Positions 1 through 10,759 are shown, counted from the first letter of the stretch. The stretch: DNA of 64,000 nucleotides from Schistocerca nitens (GCF_023898315.1 NC_064621.1:534213383-534277382), one strand, 5' to 3'. Numbers and translations: made by a program. The notes: a model not told the origin generated them from the sequence alone.

Positions 1-474
1 ATCTCTGTTTTATTTTAATAAACAAAGTATCTCTATTTCTTTCTTCTTCCTTTCCAAAATATTTACTATGAAGTACATTTGTGGACTCAAGAACCCATGC
101 AGATTATGTATTTCCTTTTTTATTCATTTTTGTTACCAAATTTTACCCAAATTATATCGTTAAGCTGGACGTATTACTAGACGTATTACCTCTCTGAATT
201 TGATTCTTACGTCTAAGTCACTAACAGCAAACTAATAATACCTTTGTATCCATATCTACCTTTCCCGAACTTTTTAATGTTTCATTTGTTTAATGTAGGT
301 TTATTATGCCTCTTCTTTTGGGACTTAAATTGTTTTTGGGGATAATTTTATTTTGTTGCGAATAATATTCGGGAACTCTCTTCTCTTCTTTTGACGTACC
401 TAAGCTTTATTTGCTTTTTACCATAACATCATACAGCGCCGGTAATGGACCAGTACCAGCAATTCTAGGTTCCC
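1..474. other. Unassigned AT-rich flank
   Basis: No ORF, repeat family or RNA gene is recognisable here. It is AT-rich DNA upstream of the LINE insertion and its last bases form the pre-insertion site of that LINE. Confidence 0.5.
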
Positions 475-699
475 AAGTACAACAACCCCCCTGCGGGTCC
501 GGGGATTAGAATAGGCCCGAGGTATTCCTGCCTGTCGTAAGAGGCGACTAAAAGGAGACCATCCCCCTCACGGGGGTAGTTAGCGCCTGCGTCCGGAGAC
601 GGACGGTTTCCCGACCTATAATCGTGGTCTTTTTGGTTTTTCACTTCTCGTTTCTTCATTCCTTTTGTTGGTTCCTTTTTTTTGCTCTTCTCCACTTCA

Positions 700-895
700 C
701 TGTCTTCCTTACTCTTTCCCTTGACTTCTCCTTGCCTTCTCATTGCCTTTTTCTCCTTGCCTTCTCACTGCCTTTTTCTCCTTGCCTTCTCATTGCCTTT
801 TTCTCCTTGCCTTCTCATTGCCTTCTTCTCCTTGCCTTCTCCTTGCCTCCTTCTCCTTGCTTTCTCATTGCCTTCTTCTCCTTGCCTTCTCTGGT
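700..895 (+). repeat. Pyrimidine-rich tandem repeats in LINE 5' UTR
   Basis: About six imperfect copies of a roughly 23-25-bp unit (core TCTCCTTGCCTTCTCATTGC) lie head to tail in the LINE 5' UTR, upstream of the ORF1 start at 1257. Tandem 5' UTR repeats act as promoter units in some non-LTR elements. That role is only a suggestion here. ORFs through this tract are low-complexity artefacts. Confidence 0.8.
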
Positions 896-1256
896 CTCCG
901 CCTCGGCGTTTGAGACAGTCTGTCCTCTTTCTCCCTCTCTCTTCTTTTTCCTCTTCTTCCTTCCTCCCTGTGCGTGTCTGAAGGCCGACCCACGCGTTCG
1001 CACGCGTAGCCGGTGACGGGGTAACGCGTAAGTCCCCGCCCTGGGTAGACATGTAAGGCACGCGCGTACCCCCTGGTAAAGGCCAGGCCCGGGGAGGGGT
1101 GATTGCCTGAGCTGATACCTTCTGACCATGCCGATTGGTCCCTCCGTCTGTTTCTCGGGAGGTGTGACCTGAGGTGTCAACATTCACCTAAGGCGGGAGT
1201 GCCCTCTGAGAGGGTCCCCACAAGGAAGGAGCGCGCCATCGGAGACGCTGGCAATC

Positions 1257-2672
1257 ATGGGGGATTCCTCCGCAATGGATTCTACTCCATCGCTTTCGAC
1301 TTCGACCCACAAACGGAAACGTGACCAGCCAACAGTGACAAAAATACTACCGCCTGCCCCACAGTTCCTCGTCGTTTCTCGATCTGAGGAAGGAAAGGAT
1401 TTTTCCTCTGTCAACCCTTTCGTTATCCAGAAGGGCGTCGATGCCATAGCTGGATCTGTCAAATCTTGTACCAGATTGCGTAACGGTACCCTATTACTCG
1501 AAACTGAGAGCGCCTTTCAGGCACAAAAACTGCTTCGGGCCACACTCCTTTACACATTCCCTGTCCGGGTGGAGGCTCACCGAACTTTGAATTCGTCTCG
1601 TGGTGTGGTCTATACTAGATCCCTCGACGGCTTGACTGACGAGGAGATTCAATCTTTCCTCGCTGAGCAGGGCGTGACGGCTGTCCATAGGGTCATGAAA
1701 AAGGTCAACAATGACCTTGTACCGACCCGGACACTTTTCTTAACCTTCGATAGTGTTAAGCTGCCATCGCGCATCAAGGCGGGCTACGAGGTCATTTCAG
1801 TTCGCCCCTATGTCCCGACACCTACGCGCTGCTACCAGTGTCAGCGTTTCAATCACACTCGACAGTCTTGTTCCAATGCGGCTAAATGTGTCACTTGTGG
1901 CAGGGATGCCCATGAGGGTGACTGTCCACCTCCGTCTCCTCGTTGTGTGAACTGTCAGGGTGACCATGCCGCATCCTCCCGCGACTGTCCTGTCTATAAG
2001 GAAGAACGCTGTATCCAGGAAATTCGGGTCAAAGAGAAAGTGTCCACCTCGGCTGCTCGCAAGCTATTGGCTAGTAGGAAGCCCACGCTGCTCCCAGCGG
2101 GGAAATACAGCACTGTCCTCGCCTCTCCTCGGACTACCCGGGAGGTAGCAACCCAGACATGCGATCTGACCTTCAGCACCACGGTCGTCCGTTCGGCCAG
2201 TGCTAAGATCGCGCGGTCGACGTCTCCTCTTCCTCCCATCACCCCACAGACACCAGCCACTTCCTCAGCTTCTGCTCAGTCGAAGACCCCGAAGTCAGAT
2301 GCACGGGCCTTCAAGAAGGAACCATCCCGTGTAGACTTCCTCCGTTCCTCGACCTCCCAGCCTTCGACCGGTACTTCCACCAAACGTCCTTCTAAAAAGG
2401 CGCATAGGAAGCACAGTTCTCCTTCTCCGCCGCGGCGCCTTTCTTCTCCTGCGCCACCCAGCGGTTGCCGCCCCAGGCCGTCATCCGTTTCGCCTGGCCG
2501 CACCGCTGGTAGCCGAACGTCTGGCCGTTCACCGGCGGAGGAGGCTCCCCCTCCCGGCCATCCTCCTGAGATGGCCGATGACCCTATAGACCCCATGGAC
2601 GATGACTGTCCGCCTCCTGCTAGCGGCGGCAGTGCTCGCTCGAAGCCAGGCCCTAAGCGGCCTTCGAGGTGA
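1257..2672 (+). CDS. LINE ORF1, gag-like nucleic-acid-binding protein
   Basis: This encodes a 471-residue nucleocapsid-like protein expected to coat the element RNA and form the retrotransposition particle. Residues about 75-185 resemble the RNA-binding fold region found before the knuckles in I/R1-type ORF1 proteins (inference from position). Three CCHC zinc knuckles follow: C192-C195-H200-C205, C211-C214-H219-C223 and C230-C233-H238-C244. The C-terminal part from about residue 320 is rich in Pro, Ser and Arg. The start ATG at 1257 is the first in a long open frame; a second in-frame ATG lies at codon 7. The frame is intact. It overlaps the extended open frame of ORF2 (from 2602), so ORF2 translation may involve termination-reinitiation, though the better ORF2 start is downstream at 2701. 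Confidence 0.88.
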   Translation: MGDSSAMDSTPSLSTSTHKRKRDQPTVTKILPPAPQFLVVSRSEEGKDFSSVNPFVIQKGVDAIAGSVKSCTRLRNGTLLLETESAFQAQKLLRATLLYTFPVRVEAHRTLNSSRGVVYTRSLDGLTDEEIQSFLAEQGVTAVHRVMKKVNNDLVPTRTLFLTFDSVKLPSRIKAGYEVISVRPYVPTPTRCYQCQRFNHTRQSCSNAAKCVTCGRDAHEGDCPPPSPRCVNCQGDHAASSRDCPVYKEERCIQEIRVKEKVSTSAARKLLASRKPTLLPAGKYSTVLASPRTTREVATQTCDLTFSTTVVRSASAKIARSTSPLPPITPQTPATSSASAQSKTPKSDARAFKKEPSRVDFLRSSTSQPSTGTSTKRPSKKAHRKHSSPSPPRRLSSPAPPSGCRPRPSSVSPGRTAGSRTSGRSPAEEAPPPGHPPEMADDPIDPMDDDCPPPASGGSARSKPGPKRPSR

Positions 2673-2700
2673 CCCCTTCTCTCATCTTCCTTTTCTTACG

Positions 2701-5700
2701 ATGGCACTTATTACCTGGAATATTCGCAGCATTCGCTCCAACCGAGAGGACTTGAAGTTGCTGCTCCGCTCGCATCGTCCGCTCGTCGTAGCCCTCCTGG
2801 AAACGAAGCTACGCCCATGCGATCAAATTGCCTTGGCACACTACACCTCTGTGCGTTTTGACCTACCCCCTGTGGTAGGTATCCCAGCTCATGGAGGGGT
2901 TATGTTGCTGGTCCGGGATGATATTTACTACGATCCCATCACGTTGCACACCGGCCTGCAGGCAGTAGCCATCCGCATTACTCTCCCCACTTTCACGTTT
3001 TCCTTTTGTACCGTTTACGCTCCATCGTCATCTGCCGTTACCAGGGCAGACATGACGCAACTTCTTACTCAGCTACCTGCACCATTTTTGTTAACTGGAG
3101 ACTTCAATGCCCACCATCCTCTTTGGGGCTCTCCAGCATCCTGCCCGAGGGGCTCCTTGTTAGCAGACCTTTTCAACCAGCTCAATCTTGTCTGCCTCAA
3201 TACTGGCGCCCCTACTTTTCTTTCGGACACATCTCATACCTATTCCCATTTAGACCTCTCTATATGTACTCCCCAACTTGCACGCCGGTTTGAGTGGTAT
3301 GCACTTGCTGATGCATATTCGAGCGACCACTTCCCGTGTGTTATCCATCTCCTGCAGCATACTCCCTCTCCGTGCTCCTCTCGTTGGACCATCTCCAAGG
3401 CAGACTGGGGGCTCTTCTCTTCCAGGGCGACCTTTCAGGATCAAACCTTCACAAGCTGCGATCGTCAGGTCGCACACCTCACGGAAGTCATTCTCGCTGC
3501 TGCTGAATATTCCATCCCTCACCCTAATTCTTCTCCACGTCGCGTACCGGTCCCCTGGTGGACCGCAGCATGTAGGGACGCTTTACGTGCTCGTCGACGT
3601 GCTTTACGCACCTTTAAACGCCACCCTACAGTGGCGAATTGCATTAATTATAAACGATTACGTGCTCAGTGTCGTCGTATTATTAAAGAAAGCAAGAAAG
3701 CCAGCTGGGCTGCTTTCACCAGCACCTTCAACAGTTCTACTCCTTCTTCTGTTGTCTGGGGTAGCCTGCGCCGGCTATCTGGCACTAAGGTCCACTCCCC
3801 AGTTTCTGGCTTGAAGGTCGCGAATGAAGTCCTTGTGGCCCCTGAGGCTGTCTCCAATGCCTTCGGCCGCTTTTTCGCCGAGGTTTCGAGCTCCGCTCAT
3901 TACCACCCTGCCTTCCTCCCCCGCAAACAGAGAGAGGAGGCGAGGCCACCTAACTTCCGCTCCTCGAATCGTGAAGGTTATAATGCCCCATTCACCATGC
4001 GGGAACTGGAAAACGCACTTGGCCGATCACGGTCCTCCGCTCCAGGGCCTGATTCTATTCATATCCAGATGCTGAAGAACCTTTCTCCTGCGGGTAAAGG
4101 TTTTCTTCTTCGTACTTACAATCGCATCTGGATTGAGGGACATGTTCCCGCATGCTGGCGCGAGTCTATTGTTGTCCCGATTCCTAAGCCGGGGAAGGAC
4201 AAGCACTTGCCTTCCAGTTATCGACCTATCTCGCTTACCAGTTGTGTCTGTAAAGTGATGGAGCGAATGGTTAACTCTCGATTGGTTTGGCTGCTCGAGT
4301 CTCGACGCCTACTTACCAATGTACAATGTGGATTTCGAAGGCGCCGCTCTGCTGTCGACCATCTGGTTACCTTGTCGACCTTCATCATGAATAACTTCTT
4401 GCGGAAGCGCCCGACCGCGGCTGTGTTCTTTGATTTGGAGAAGGCTTACGACACCTGTTGGAGGGCGGGCATTCTCCGCACCATGCATACATGGGGCTTT
4501 CGCGGTCGCCTCCCTCTTTTTATTCGTTCCTTTTTAATGGATCGACAGTTTCGGGTACGTGTGGGTTCTGTCCTGTCCGACACCTTTCGCCAGGAGAATG
4601 GGGTGCCACAGGGCTCAGTTTTGAGCGTCGCTCTCTTCGCCATCGCGATCAATCCAATAATGGATTGCCTCCCAGCTGATGTATCAGGCTCCCTTTTCGT
4701 GGACGATTTTACCATCTATTGCAGCGCGCAGTGTCCACGTGTCTTGGAGCGCTGTCTTCAGCGTTCTCTTGACCGTCTTTACTCCTGGAGTGTCGCCAAT
4801 GGCTTCCGTTTTTCTGCCGAGAAGACGGTCTGTATTAACTTCTGGCGCTACAAAGAGTTTCTCCCACCGTCCTTACGACTCGGTCCCGTTGCTCTCCCAC
4901 TCGTGGAGACAATCAAATTTTTAGGCCTTACCTTTGACAGGAAACTTAGCTGGTCTCCACATGTGTCGTATTTGGCCGCCCGTTGTACCCGTTCTTTAAA
5001 TGTCCTCCGTGTTCTCAGTGGTATGTCCTGGGGAGCGGATCGAACCGTCCTCCTTCGCCTATATCGGTCGATCGTCCGCTCCAAGCTGGATTATGGGAGC
5101 TTCGTATACTCCTCTGCACGGCCATCCATCTTACGCCGCCTCAACTCCATACAACATCGGGGTTTACGACTTGCGATCGGAGCATTTTATACCAGTCCCG
5201 TAGAGAGTCTTCATGCTGACGCTGGCGAATTGCCACTCACCTACCGGCGCGATATACTGCTTTGTCGGTATGCCTGTCGGCTACTGGCAATGCCCGACCA
5301 TCCTTCTTATCGTTCCTTTTTTGACGACTCTCTTGACCTTCAATACGGGTTGTATGTCTCTGCCTTGCTACCCCCTGGAGTTCGCTTTCGTCGCCTCCTT
5401 CAACACCTTGATTTTTCACTCCCTGCAACCTTCCGAGTGGGCGAGAGCCGCACGCCACCTTGGCTCCAGGCTCAGGTCCGCGTTCACCTCGACCTCAGCT
5501 CGCTCCCAAAAGAGGTCACCTCCGGTTCGGTCTACCACTCCCGTTTTTTGGAACTTCGCTCGAAGTTCACCAACATGACTTTCATTTATACAGATGGCTC
5601 TAAGACCAATGACGGGGTCGGGTGTTCCTTTATTGTCGGGGCACAAAGTTTCCAATACCGGCTCCATGGCCATTGTTCGGTCTTCACAGCTGAGCTCTTT

Positions 5701-6384
5701 GCCCTCTACCAGGCTGTTCTGTACATCTGCCGCCACCGACATTCTGCTTATGTCATCTGCTCAGATTCCCTGAGCGCCATCCAGAGCCTCAGTGATCCGT
5801 ACCCGGTTCACCCTTTCGTACACCGGATCCAACGCTCTCTTCAGCAGCTGGTGGACGTCGGTACGCCGGTTAGCTTTATGTGGGTTCCTGGCCATGTCGG
5901 TATCCCTGGGAACGAAGCTGCAGATGCCGCGGCCAAGGCTGCGGTCCTCCAGCCTCGGACAGCTTCTTGTTGTGTCCCTTCGTCCGATTTTAGCAGGGTC
6001 ATTTGTCGGCGCGTTGTGTCGCTGTGGCATGCCGATTGGGCTGCACTTACCGACAACAAGCTTCGGGCCTTAAAACCTCTTCCCGTGGCTTGGACGTCCT
6101 CCTCACGCCCTTCTCGGCGGGAGGAGGTCGTTTTAGCAAGGTTAAGAATTGGACACTGCCGGTTCAGCCATCGCCATCTGCTGACGGCTGCGCCGGCGCC
6201 GTTCTGCCCATGTGGGCACTTGCTGACGGTTAGTCACATTTTAATGTCCTGTCCCGATCTTAAAACACTGCGCCTCGATCTTAACCTGCCTACTACTTTA
6301 GATGCCATTTTAGCGGATGACCCACGAGCAGCTGCTCGTGTTCTTTGTTTTATCAATTTGACAAACCTCGCTAAGGACATTTGA
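2701..6384 (+). CDS. LINE ORF2: endonuclease, reverse transcriptase, RNase H
   Basis: This polyprotein nicks target DNA and copies the element RNA into it. I chose the ATG at 2701 because the APE-type endonuclease begins at once (ITWNIRS). The frame stays open back to 2602, overlapping ORF1. Endonuclease landmarks are LLETKL, GDFNAHHPLWGS and SDHFPC. The reverse transcriptase has IPKPGKDK, the PQGSVLS motif and the catalytic FVDD box at about residue 666. RNase H starts at about residue 960, with YTDGSK (D965), an AELFAL helix, SDSLSA and the WVPGHVGIPGNE segment. A terminal CCHC finger (CPCGH...SHILMSC) lies near residue 1170. The length from 2701 is 1,227 residues, normal for I-type ORF2. 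No stop or frameshift is visible. Confidence 0.9.
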   Translation: MALITWNIRSIRSNREDLKLLLRSHRPLVVALLETKLRPCDQIALAHYTSVRFDLPPVVGIPAHGGVMLLVRDDIYYDPITLHTGLQAVAIRITLPTFTFSFCTVYAPSSSAVTRADMTQLLTQLPAPFLLTGDFNAHHPLWGSPASCPRGSLLADLFNQLNLVCLNTGAPTFLSDTSHTYSHLDLSICTPQLARRFEWYALADAYSSDHFPCVIHLLQHTPSPCSSRWTISKADWGLFSSRATFQDQTFTSCDRQVAHLTEVILAAAEYSIPHPNSSPRRVPVPWWTAACRDALRARRRALRTFKRHPTVANCINYKRLRAQCRRIIKESKKASWAAFTSTFNSSTPSSVVWGSLRRLSGTKVHSPVSGLKVANEVLVAPEAVSNAFGRFFAEVSSSAHYHPAFLPRKQREEARPPNFRSSNREGYNAPFTMRELENALGRSRSSAPGPDSIHIQMLKNLSPAGKGFLLRTYNRIWIEGHVPACWRESIVVPIPKPGKDKHLPSSYRPISLTSCVCKVMERMVNSRLVWLLESRRLLTNVQCGFRRRRSAVDHLVTLSTFIMNNFLRKRPTAAVFFDLEKAYDTCWRAGILRTMHTWGFRGRLPLFIRSFLMDRQFRVRVGSVLSDTFRQENGVPQGSVLSVALFAIAINPIMDCLPADVSGSLFVDDFTIYCSAQCPRVLERCLQRSLDRLYSWSVANGFRFSAEKTVCINFWRYKEFLPPSLRLGPVALPLVETIKFLGLTFDRKLSWSPHVSYLAARCTRSLNVLRVLSGMSWGADRTVLLRLYRSIVRSKLDYGSFVYSSARPSILRRLNSIQHRGLRLAIGAFYTSPVESLHADAGELPLTYRRDILLCRYACRLLAMPDHPSYRSFFDDSLDLQYGLYVSALLPPGVRFRRLLQHLDFSLPATFRVGESRTPPWLQAQVRVHLDLSSLPKEVTSGSVYHSRFLELRSKFTNMTFIYTDGSKTNDGVGCSFIVGAQSFQYRLHGHCSVFTAELFALYQAVLYICRHRHSAYVICSDSLSAIQSLSDPYPVHPFVHRIQRSLQQLVDVGTPVSFMWVPGHVGIPGNEAADAAAKAAVLQPRTASCCVPSSDFSRVICRRVVSLWHADWAALTDNKLRALKPLPVAWTSSSRPSRREEVVLARLRIGHCRFSHRHLLTAAPAPFCPCGHLLTVSHILMSCPDLKTLRLDLNLPTTLDAILADDPRAAARVLCFINLTNLAKDI

Positions 6385-6563
6385 TGATGTTTTTTAATCC
6401 TATGCCTGTCAGTCTGTCTTTTATTGTGTTTTCCCTTTTAGTTGTTGTTGTCAACTTGTGCCTCGCGGTGCATTCTTAGAGTAGTCAGGGCGCTAATGAC
6501 CATTGAAGTTGTGCGCCCGAAAACCACAAAAAAAAAAAAAAAAAAAAAAAAAAAGTACAACAA

Positions 6564-7249
6564 AATGAAGCCTCCTCAGGTGCTGGCAAATCGCGTCCCA
6601 ATGTCCTTTCCTAATTTAATGGCAACTCGTCACTTCAAAGTTGAAAGTAATGATAATACTATGACGTGATCGCGTAAACGATTCCAATAGGTTACTATTT
6701 ACTGTTACGGGAATTTTCTTGACAGTTTAATGGAAATCCACGCTGTTCGACTAAAGTACAGTTGTTCCGAAATTCTCTGATGCCCGTCCAATAAAACATT
6801 TTTCAAATTGAATCACTACCGCTCAGTGCAAGTCACAAATCAATCCTCCACACAGACAGAAGACCACACTATCACCTTAGTGTATACTAACTCTCCGAAA
6901 AAGTACAGCAAACATTCAGTTCTCTCACAGCGTGCCAATTACGTAGCCACAAAAAAAGCAAGCATTCAATTACCTCAGAGTGTACTATACAGGAACACCA
7001 GACAAAATAGACGGAATAGTTCCAATCAGTACCTGACCGTAACTCGACTCACGTACACTGTTCGGTCTCAGTACAGTTCCCCCAAGCAAACATCGCTATC
7101 ATCTAGCGAATTATAAACACCCGCTGTTTACATCCTTACTTAGTAAGAACTTTCTCGCTAGCAACTCCATTATTGTATCAAACTCACAAAGAAACACTAA
7201 TGTTCAGGAAAAAACAGAACCCGTTAAACGACTGGAGGTAGGACGTTCA
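6564..7249. other. Unassigned intergenic DNA
   Basis: This lies between the LINE target duplication and the left TA of Tc1-A. Short ORFs are present but none has recognisable features. I see no repeat family here. Confidence 0.45.
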
Positions 7250-7597
7250 TATTCACAGGACATGTACGTTAGTATGTTCTGGACAAAAGATTAGCTCTGT
7301 TCAGCATGTGTTGAGCTGCCTAGTACGTACAGGGTCCGCCGTGGGCCCTGATAACTTGTTCGATGCGTGATGGCATCGACGCGTATAAGGCGCGAATGGC
7401 GTCCTGTGGTATAACCATCCATGCTTCATTCACCTGCTTCCAAAGCACTGGGTCACAGCACTGCACCCGTCACTTCACCATATCCTACACATTTTCGACT
7501 GGCGGAAGTCTGCTGGTCTGAAAGACCAGGACAAAAGACTGACATTCCGTGACACGAAGAAGGCAAGTGTGCGTGCATGTTGTTGTTGTTGTGGTCT

Positions 7598-9864
7598 TCA
7601 GTCCTGAGACTGGTTTGATGCAGCTCTCCACGCTACTCTATCCTGTGCAAGCTTCTTCATCTCCCAGTACCTACTGCAACCTACATCCTTCTGAATCTGC
7701 TTAGTGTATTCATCTCTTGGTCTCCCTCTACGATTTTTACCCTCCACGCTGCCCTCCAATGCTAAATTTGTGATCCCTTGATTCCTCAAAACATGTCCTA
7801 CCAACCGATCCATTCTTCTAGTCAAGTTGTGCCACGAACTTCTCTTCTCCCCAATCCTGTTCAATACCTCCTCATTAGTTACGTGATCTACCCACCTTAT
7901 CTTCAGCATTCTTCTGTAGCACCACATTTCGAAAGCTTCTATTCTCTTCTTGTCCAAACTGGTTATCGTCCATGTTTCACTTCCATACATGGCTACACTC
8001 CATACAAATACTTTCAGAAACGACATTCTGACACTTAAATCTATACTAGATGTTAACAAATTTCTCTTCTTCAGAAACGATTTCCTTGCCATTGCCAGTC
8101 TACATTTTATATCCTCTCTACTTCGACCATCATCAGTTATTTTACTCCCTAAATAGCAAAACTCCTTTACTACTCTAAGTGTCTCATTTCCTAATCTAAC
8201 CTAACCTAATCTAACCTAACCTAACCTAACCTAACCTATCCTAACCTAACCTAACCATCACCCGATTTAATTTGACTACATTCCATTATCCTTGTTTTGC
8301 TTTTGTTGATGTTCATCTTATATCCTCCTTTAAAGACACTGTCCATTCCGTTCAACTGCTCTTCCAAGTCCTTTGCTGTCTCTGACACAATTACAATGTC
8401 ATCGGCGAACCTCAAAGTTTTTACTTCTTCTCCGTGAATTTTAATACCTACTCCGAATTTTTCTTTTGTTTCCTTTACTGCTTGCTCAATATACAGATTG
8501 AATAACATCGGGGAGAGGCTACAACCCTGTCTCACTCCTTTCCCAACCACTGCTTCCCTTTCATGCCCCTCGACTCTTATAACTGCCATTTGGTTTCTGT
8601 ACAAATTGTAAATAGCCTTTCGCTCCTTGTATTTTACCCCTGCCACCCCCAGAATTTGAAAGAGAGTATTCCAGTCAACATTGTCAAAAGCTTTCTCTAT
8701 GTCTACAAATGCTAGAAACGTAGGTTTGCCTTTTCTTAATCTTTCTTCTAAGATAAGTCGTAAGGTTAGTATTGCCTCACGTGTTCCAACATTTCTACGG
8801 AATCCAAACTGATCTTCCCCGAGGTCTGCTTCTACTAGTTTTTCCATTCGTCTGTAAAGAATTCGCGTTAGTATTTTGCAGCTGTGACTTATTAAACTGA
8901 TAGTTCGGTAATTTTCACATCTGTCAACACCTGCTTTCTTTGGGATTGGAATTATTATATTCTTCTTGAAGTCTGTGGGTATTTCGCCTGTCTCATCCAT
9001 CTTGCTCACCAGATGGTAGAGTTTTGTCATGACTGGCTCTCCCAAAGCCATCAGTAGTTCTAATGGAATGTTGTCTACTCCCGGGGCCTTGTTTCGACTC
9101 AGGTCTTTCAGTGCTCTGTCAAACTCTTCACGCAGTATCTTATCTCCCATTTCACCTTCATCTACATCCTCTTCCATTTCCATAATATTGTCCTCAAGTA
9201 CATCGCCCTTGTATAAACTCTCTATATACTCCTTCCACCTTTCTGCCTTCCCTTCTTTGCTTAGAACTGGGTTGCCATCTGAGCTCTTGATATTCATACA
9301 AGTGGTTCTCTTCTCTCCAAAGGTCTCTTTAATTTTCCTGTAGGCAGTATCTATCTTGCCCCTAGTGAGACAGGCCTCTACGTCCTTACATTTGTCCTCT
9401 AGCCATCCCTGCTTAGCCATTTTGCACTTCCTGTCGATCTCATTTTTGAGACGTTTGTATTCCTTTTTGCCTGCTTCATTTACTGCATTTTTATATTTTC
9501 TCCTTTCATCAATTAAATTCAATATTTCTTCTGTTACCCAAGGATTTCTATTAGCCCTCGTCTTTTTACCTACTTGATCGTCTGCTGCCTTCACTACTTC
9601 ATCCCTCAAAACTACCCATTCTTCTTCTACTGTATTTCTTTCCCCCATTCCTGTCAATTGTTCCCTTATGCTCTCCCTGAAACGCTCTACAACCTCTGGT
9701 TCTTTCAGTTTATCCAGGTCCCATCTCCTTAAATTCCCACCTTTTTGCAGTTTCTTCAGTTTCAATCTGCAGTTCATAACCAATAGATTGTGGTCAGAAT
9801 CCACATCTGCCCCTGGAAATGTCTTACAATTTAAAACCTGGTTCCTAAATCTCTGTCTTACCAT
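7598..9864 (-). pseudogene. RTE-like LINE endonuclease (3' part)-reverse transcriptase, interrupted
   Basis: The first open segment (8251-9864) starts at the very end of the endonuclease domain (GADVDSDHN, the SDH motif). It covers the reverse transcriptase: NKAPGVDNIPLEL, IIIPIPKKAG, GFRRNVGTREA, VDIEKAFD, the VRQGCSLSP motif and the catalytic FADDIV box. It stops where a TTAGG array (8190-8256) adds a TAG codon. The second open segment (7598-8092) is the C-terminal domain, with MYGSETWT and RRGRPRDEY motifs common in RTE-like ORFs. Apart from the array and 5' truncation the frame is well kept, so the copy is fairly young. The encoded enzyme would be inactive. Confidence 0.85.
8190..8256. 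repeat. Interstitial (CCTAA)n / (TTAGG)n array
   Basis: About 67 bp of nearly pure CCTAA pentamers on the plus strand (TTAGG on the minus strand), with a few CTAAT and CTATC variants. TTAGG is the canonical insect telomere repeat. The array sits inside the coding part of the RTE-like LINE and introduces a stop codon. Confidence 0.95.
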
Positions 9865-10588
9865 TGCATTGTCTTGCTAAAAAATTACGTCTTGGCCGTT
9901 GTGCAGAAAGGGTATGACTAGAGGATTCAGAACATCATTCACGTAGGTCACACTGGTCAGAGTTTTCTGGACACGCACCAGTTGTGGTTTGTGGCTGTAC
10001 TCAATAGCACACCCCACCATAAGGCCTTGAGTTGGCGCTGTATGTCTTGTGCGGATGCAGTCACTGTGGTGCCACTCCCCCTGTCTGATGCGAACCAATA
10101 TGCGGCCATCATTTTCAAACAAACAGAGCCTGGGTTCGTTCGAAAACACTATCTGATGCCACTCCTGTCCCCAGTGACGTCGTTCCATACACCATTAACA
10201 TCTATCATTTTCTGCACATTCGTGAAAGGTAGTCGGAGAAGTGAACGAAGCGCACACAACCCATGTCCTAATAAACAGCGACGGACTGACATCCCTGATA
10301 TAGTGTTTGATGTATTCCGCCAGAGCCGAGGAGCCCGCAGATCTGTACTGCAAAGCCATTCGGATGACGTGTCGATCTTCTCGGGGGGTTGGTCTGGGTA
10401 GTGCGACCCGACCAATCTCGTCGTGTTCTACGGCCTTCCATGAACCATTCTACACTCAACCGTTACACTGCCGAAACACTTCGTCCCACACGAGCAGCAA
10501 TTTCCTGGATGGATGCATCACAAAGCCTCATGCCAATAACGCGCCCTCTTTCAAACTCACTGATTTGACGGTGCGGTTCTAGTTTATG

Positions 10589-10759
10589 GTTCAAATGGCT
10601 CTGAGCACTATGGGACTTAACTTCTGAGGTCATCAGTCCCCTAGAACTTAGTACTTAAACCCAACTAACCTAAGGACATCACACACACTCATCCATGCCC
10701 GAGGCAGGATTCGAACCTGCGACCGTAGCGCCTAGAACTTATTGGCCACCCCGGCCGGC
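10589..10759 (-). mobile_element. tRNA-derived SINE, type A
   Basis: It is flanked by an 11-bp target duplication, TCTAGTTTATG, at 10578-10588 and 10760-10770. On the minus strand it has a GCCGGCCGG start, a tRNA-like region with a B box (GGTTCGAATCC), then a tail with CTTAGGTTAG and AGTCCCATAGTGCTCAGAGC and the end CATTTGAAC. Part of the tRNA-like head is deleted relative to the copy at 57,622. It lies in the N-terminal coding part of Tc1-A. Confidence 0.9.

Larger units (their letters stand above)
486..6552 (+). mobile_element. Complete I-group non-LTR retrotransposon (LINE)
   Basis: The element has a 5' UTR of about 770 bp, a gag-like ORF1, a pol ORF2 with endonuclease, reverse transcriptase and RNase H, a short 3' UTR and a terminal A-run of about 25. 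It is bounded by an 11-bp direct repeat, AAGTACAACAA, at 475-485 and 6553-6563, the expected product of target-primed reverse transcription. An RNase H domain in ORF2 together with three CCHC knuckles in ORF1 is typical of the I superfamily (I, R1 or LOA-like clades) and argues against jockey. The exact clade is not decided here. Both ORFs are open and both ends are present, so this looks like a full-length, recent, potentially autonomous copy. Confidence 0.9.
7579..9864 (-). mobile_element. 5'-truncated RTE-like LINE inside Tc1-A
   Basis: The insertion is flanked by a 5-bp duplication, TGCAT at 7574-7578 and 9865-9869. It ends at the left in the 3' tail, (CAA)n on the minus strand, directly after a very short 3' UTR, as in RTE-like elements. 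At the right it starts abruptly inside the endonuclease domain, so the 5' part was never copied. A related copy begins at 62.96 kb and a short 3' fragment lies at 33.18-33.37 kb. Confidence 0.85.

Noticed and set aside
624-1187. Several overlapping ORFs of 90-140 codons on both strands
   Set aside because: They run through the pyrimidine-rich 5' UTR repeats of the LINE and give low-complexity Phe/Ser/Leu or Lys/Arg/Glu peptides; no independent coding signal.
8190-8256. CRISPR-like or chromosome-end telomere
   Set aside because: There are no spacers, and LINE coding sequence continues on both sides, so it is an interstitial array.
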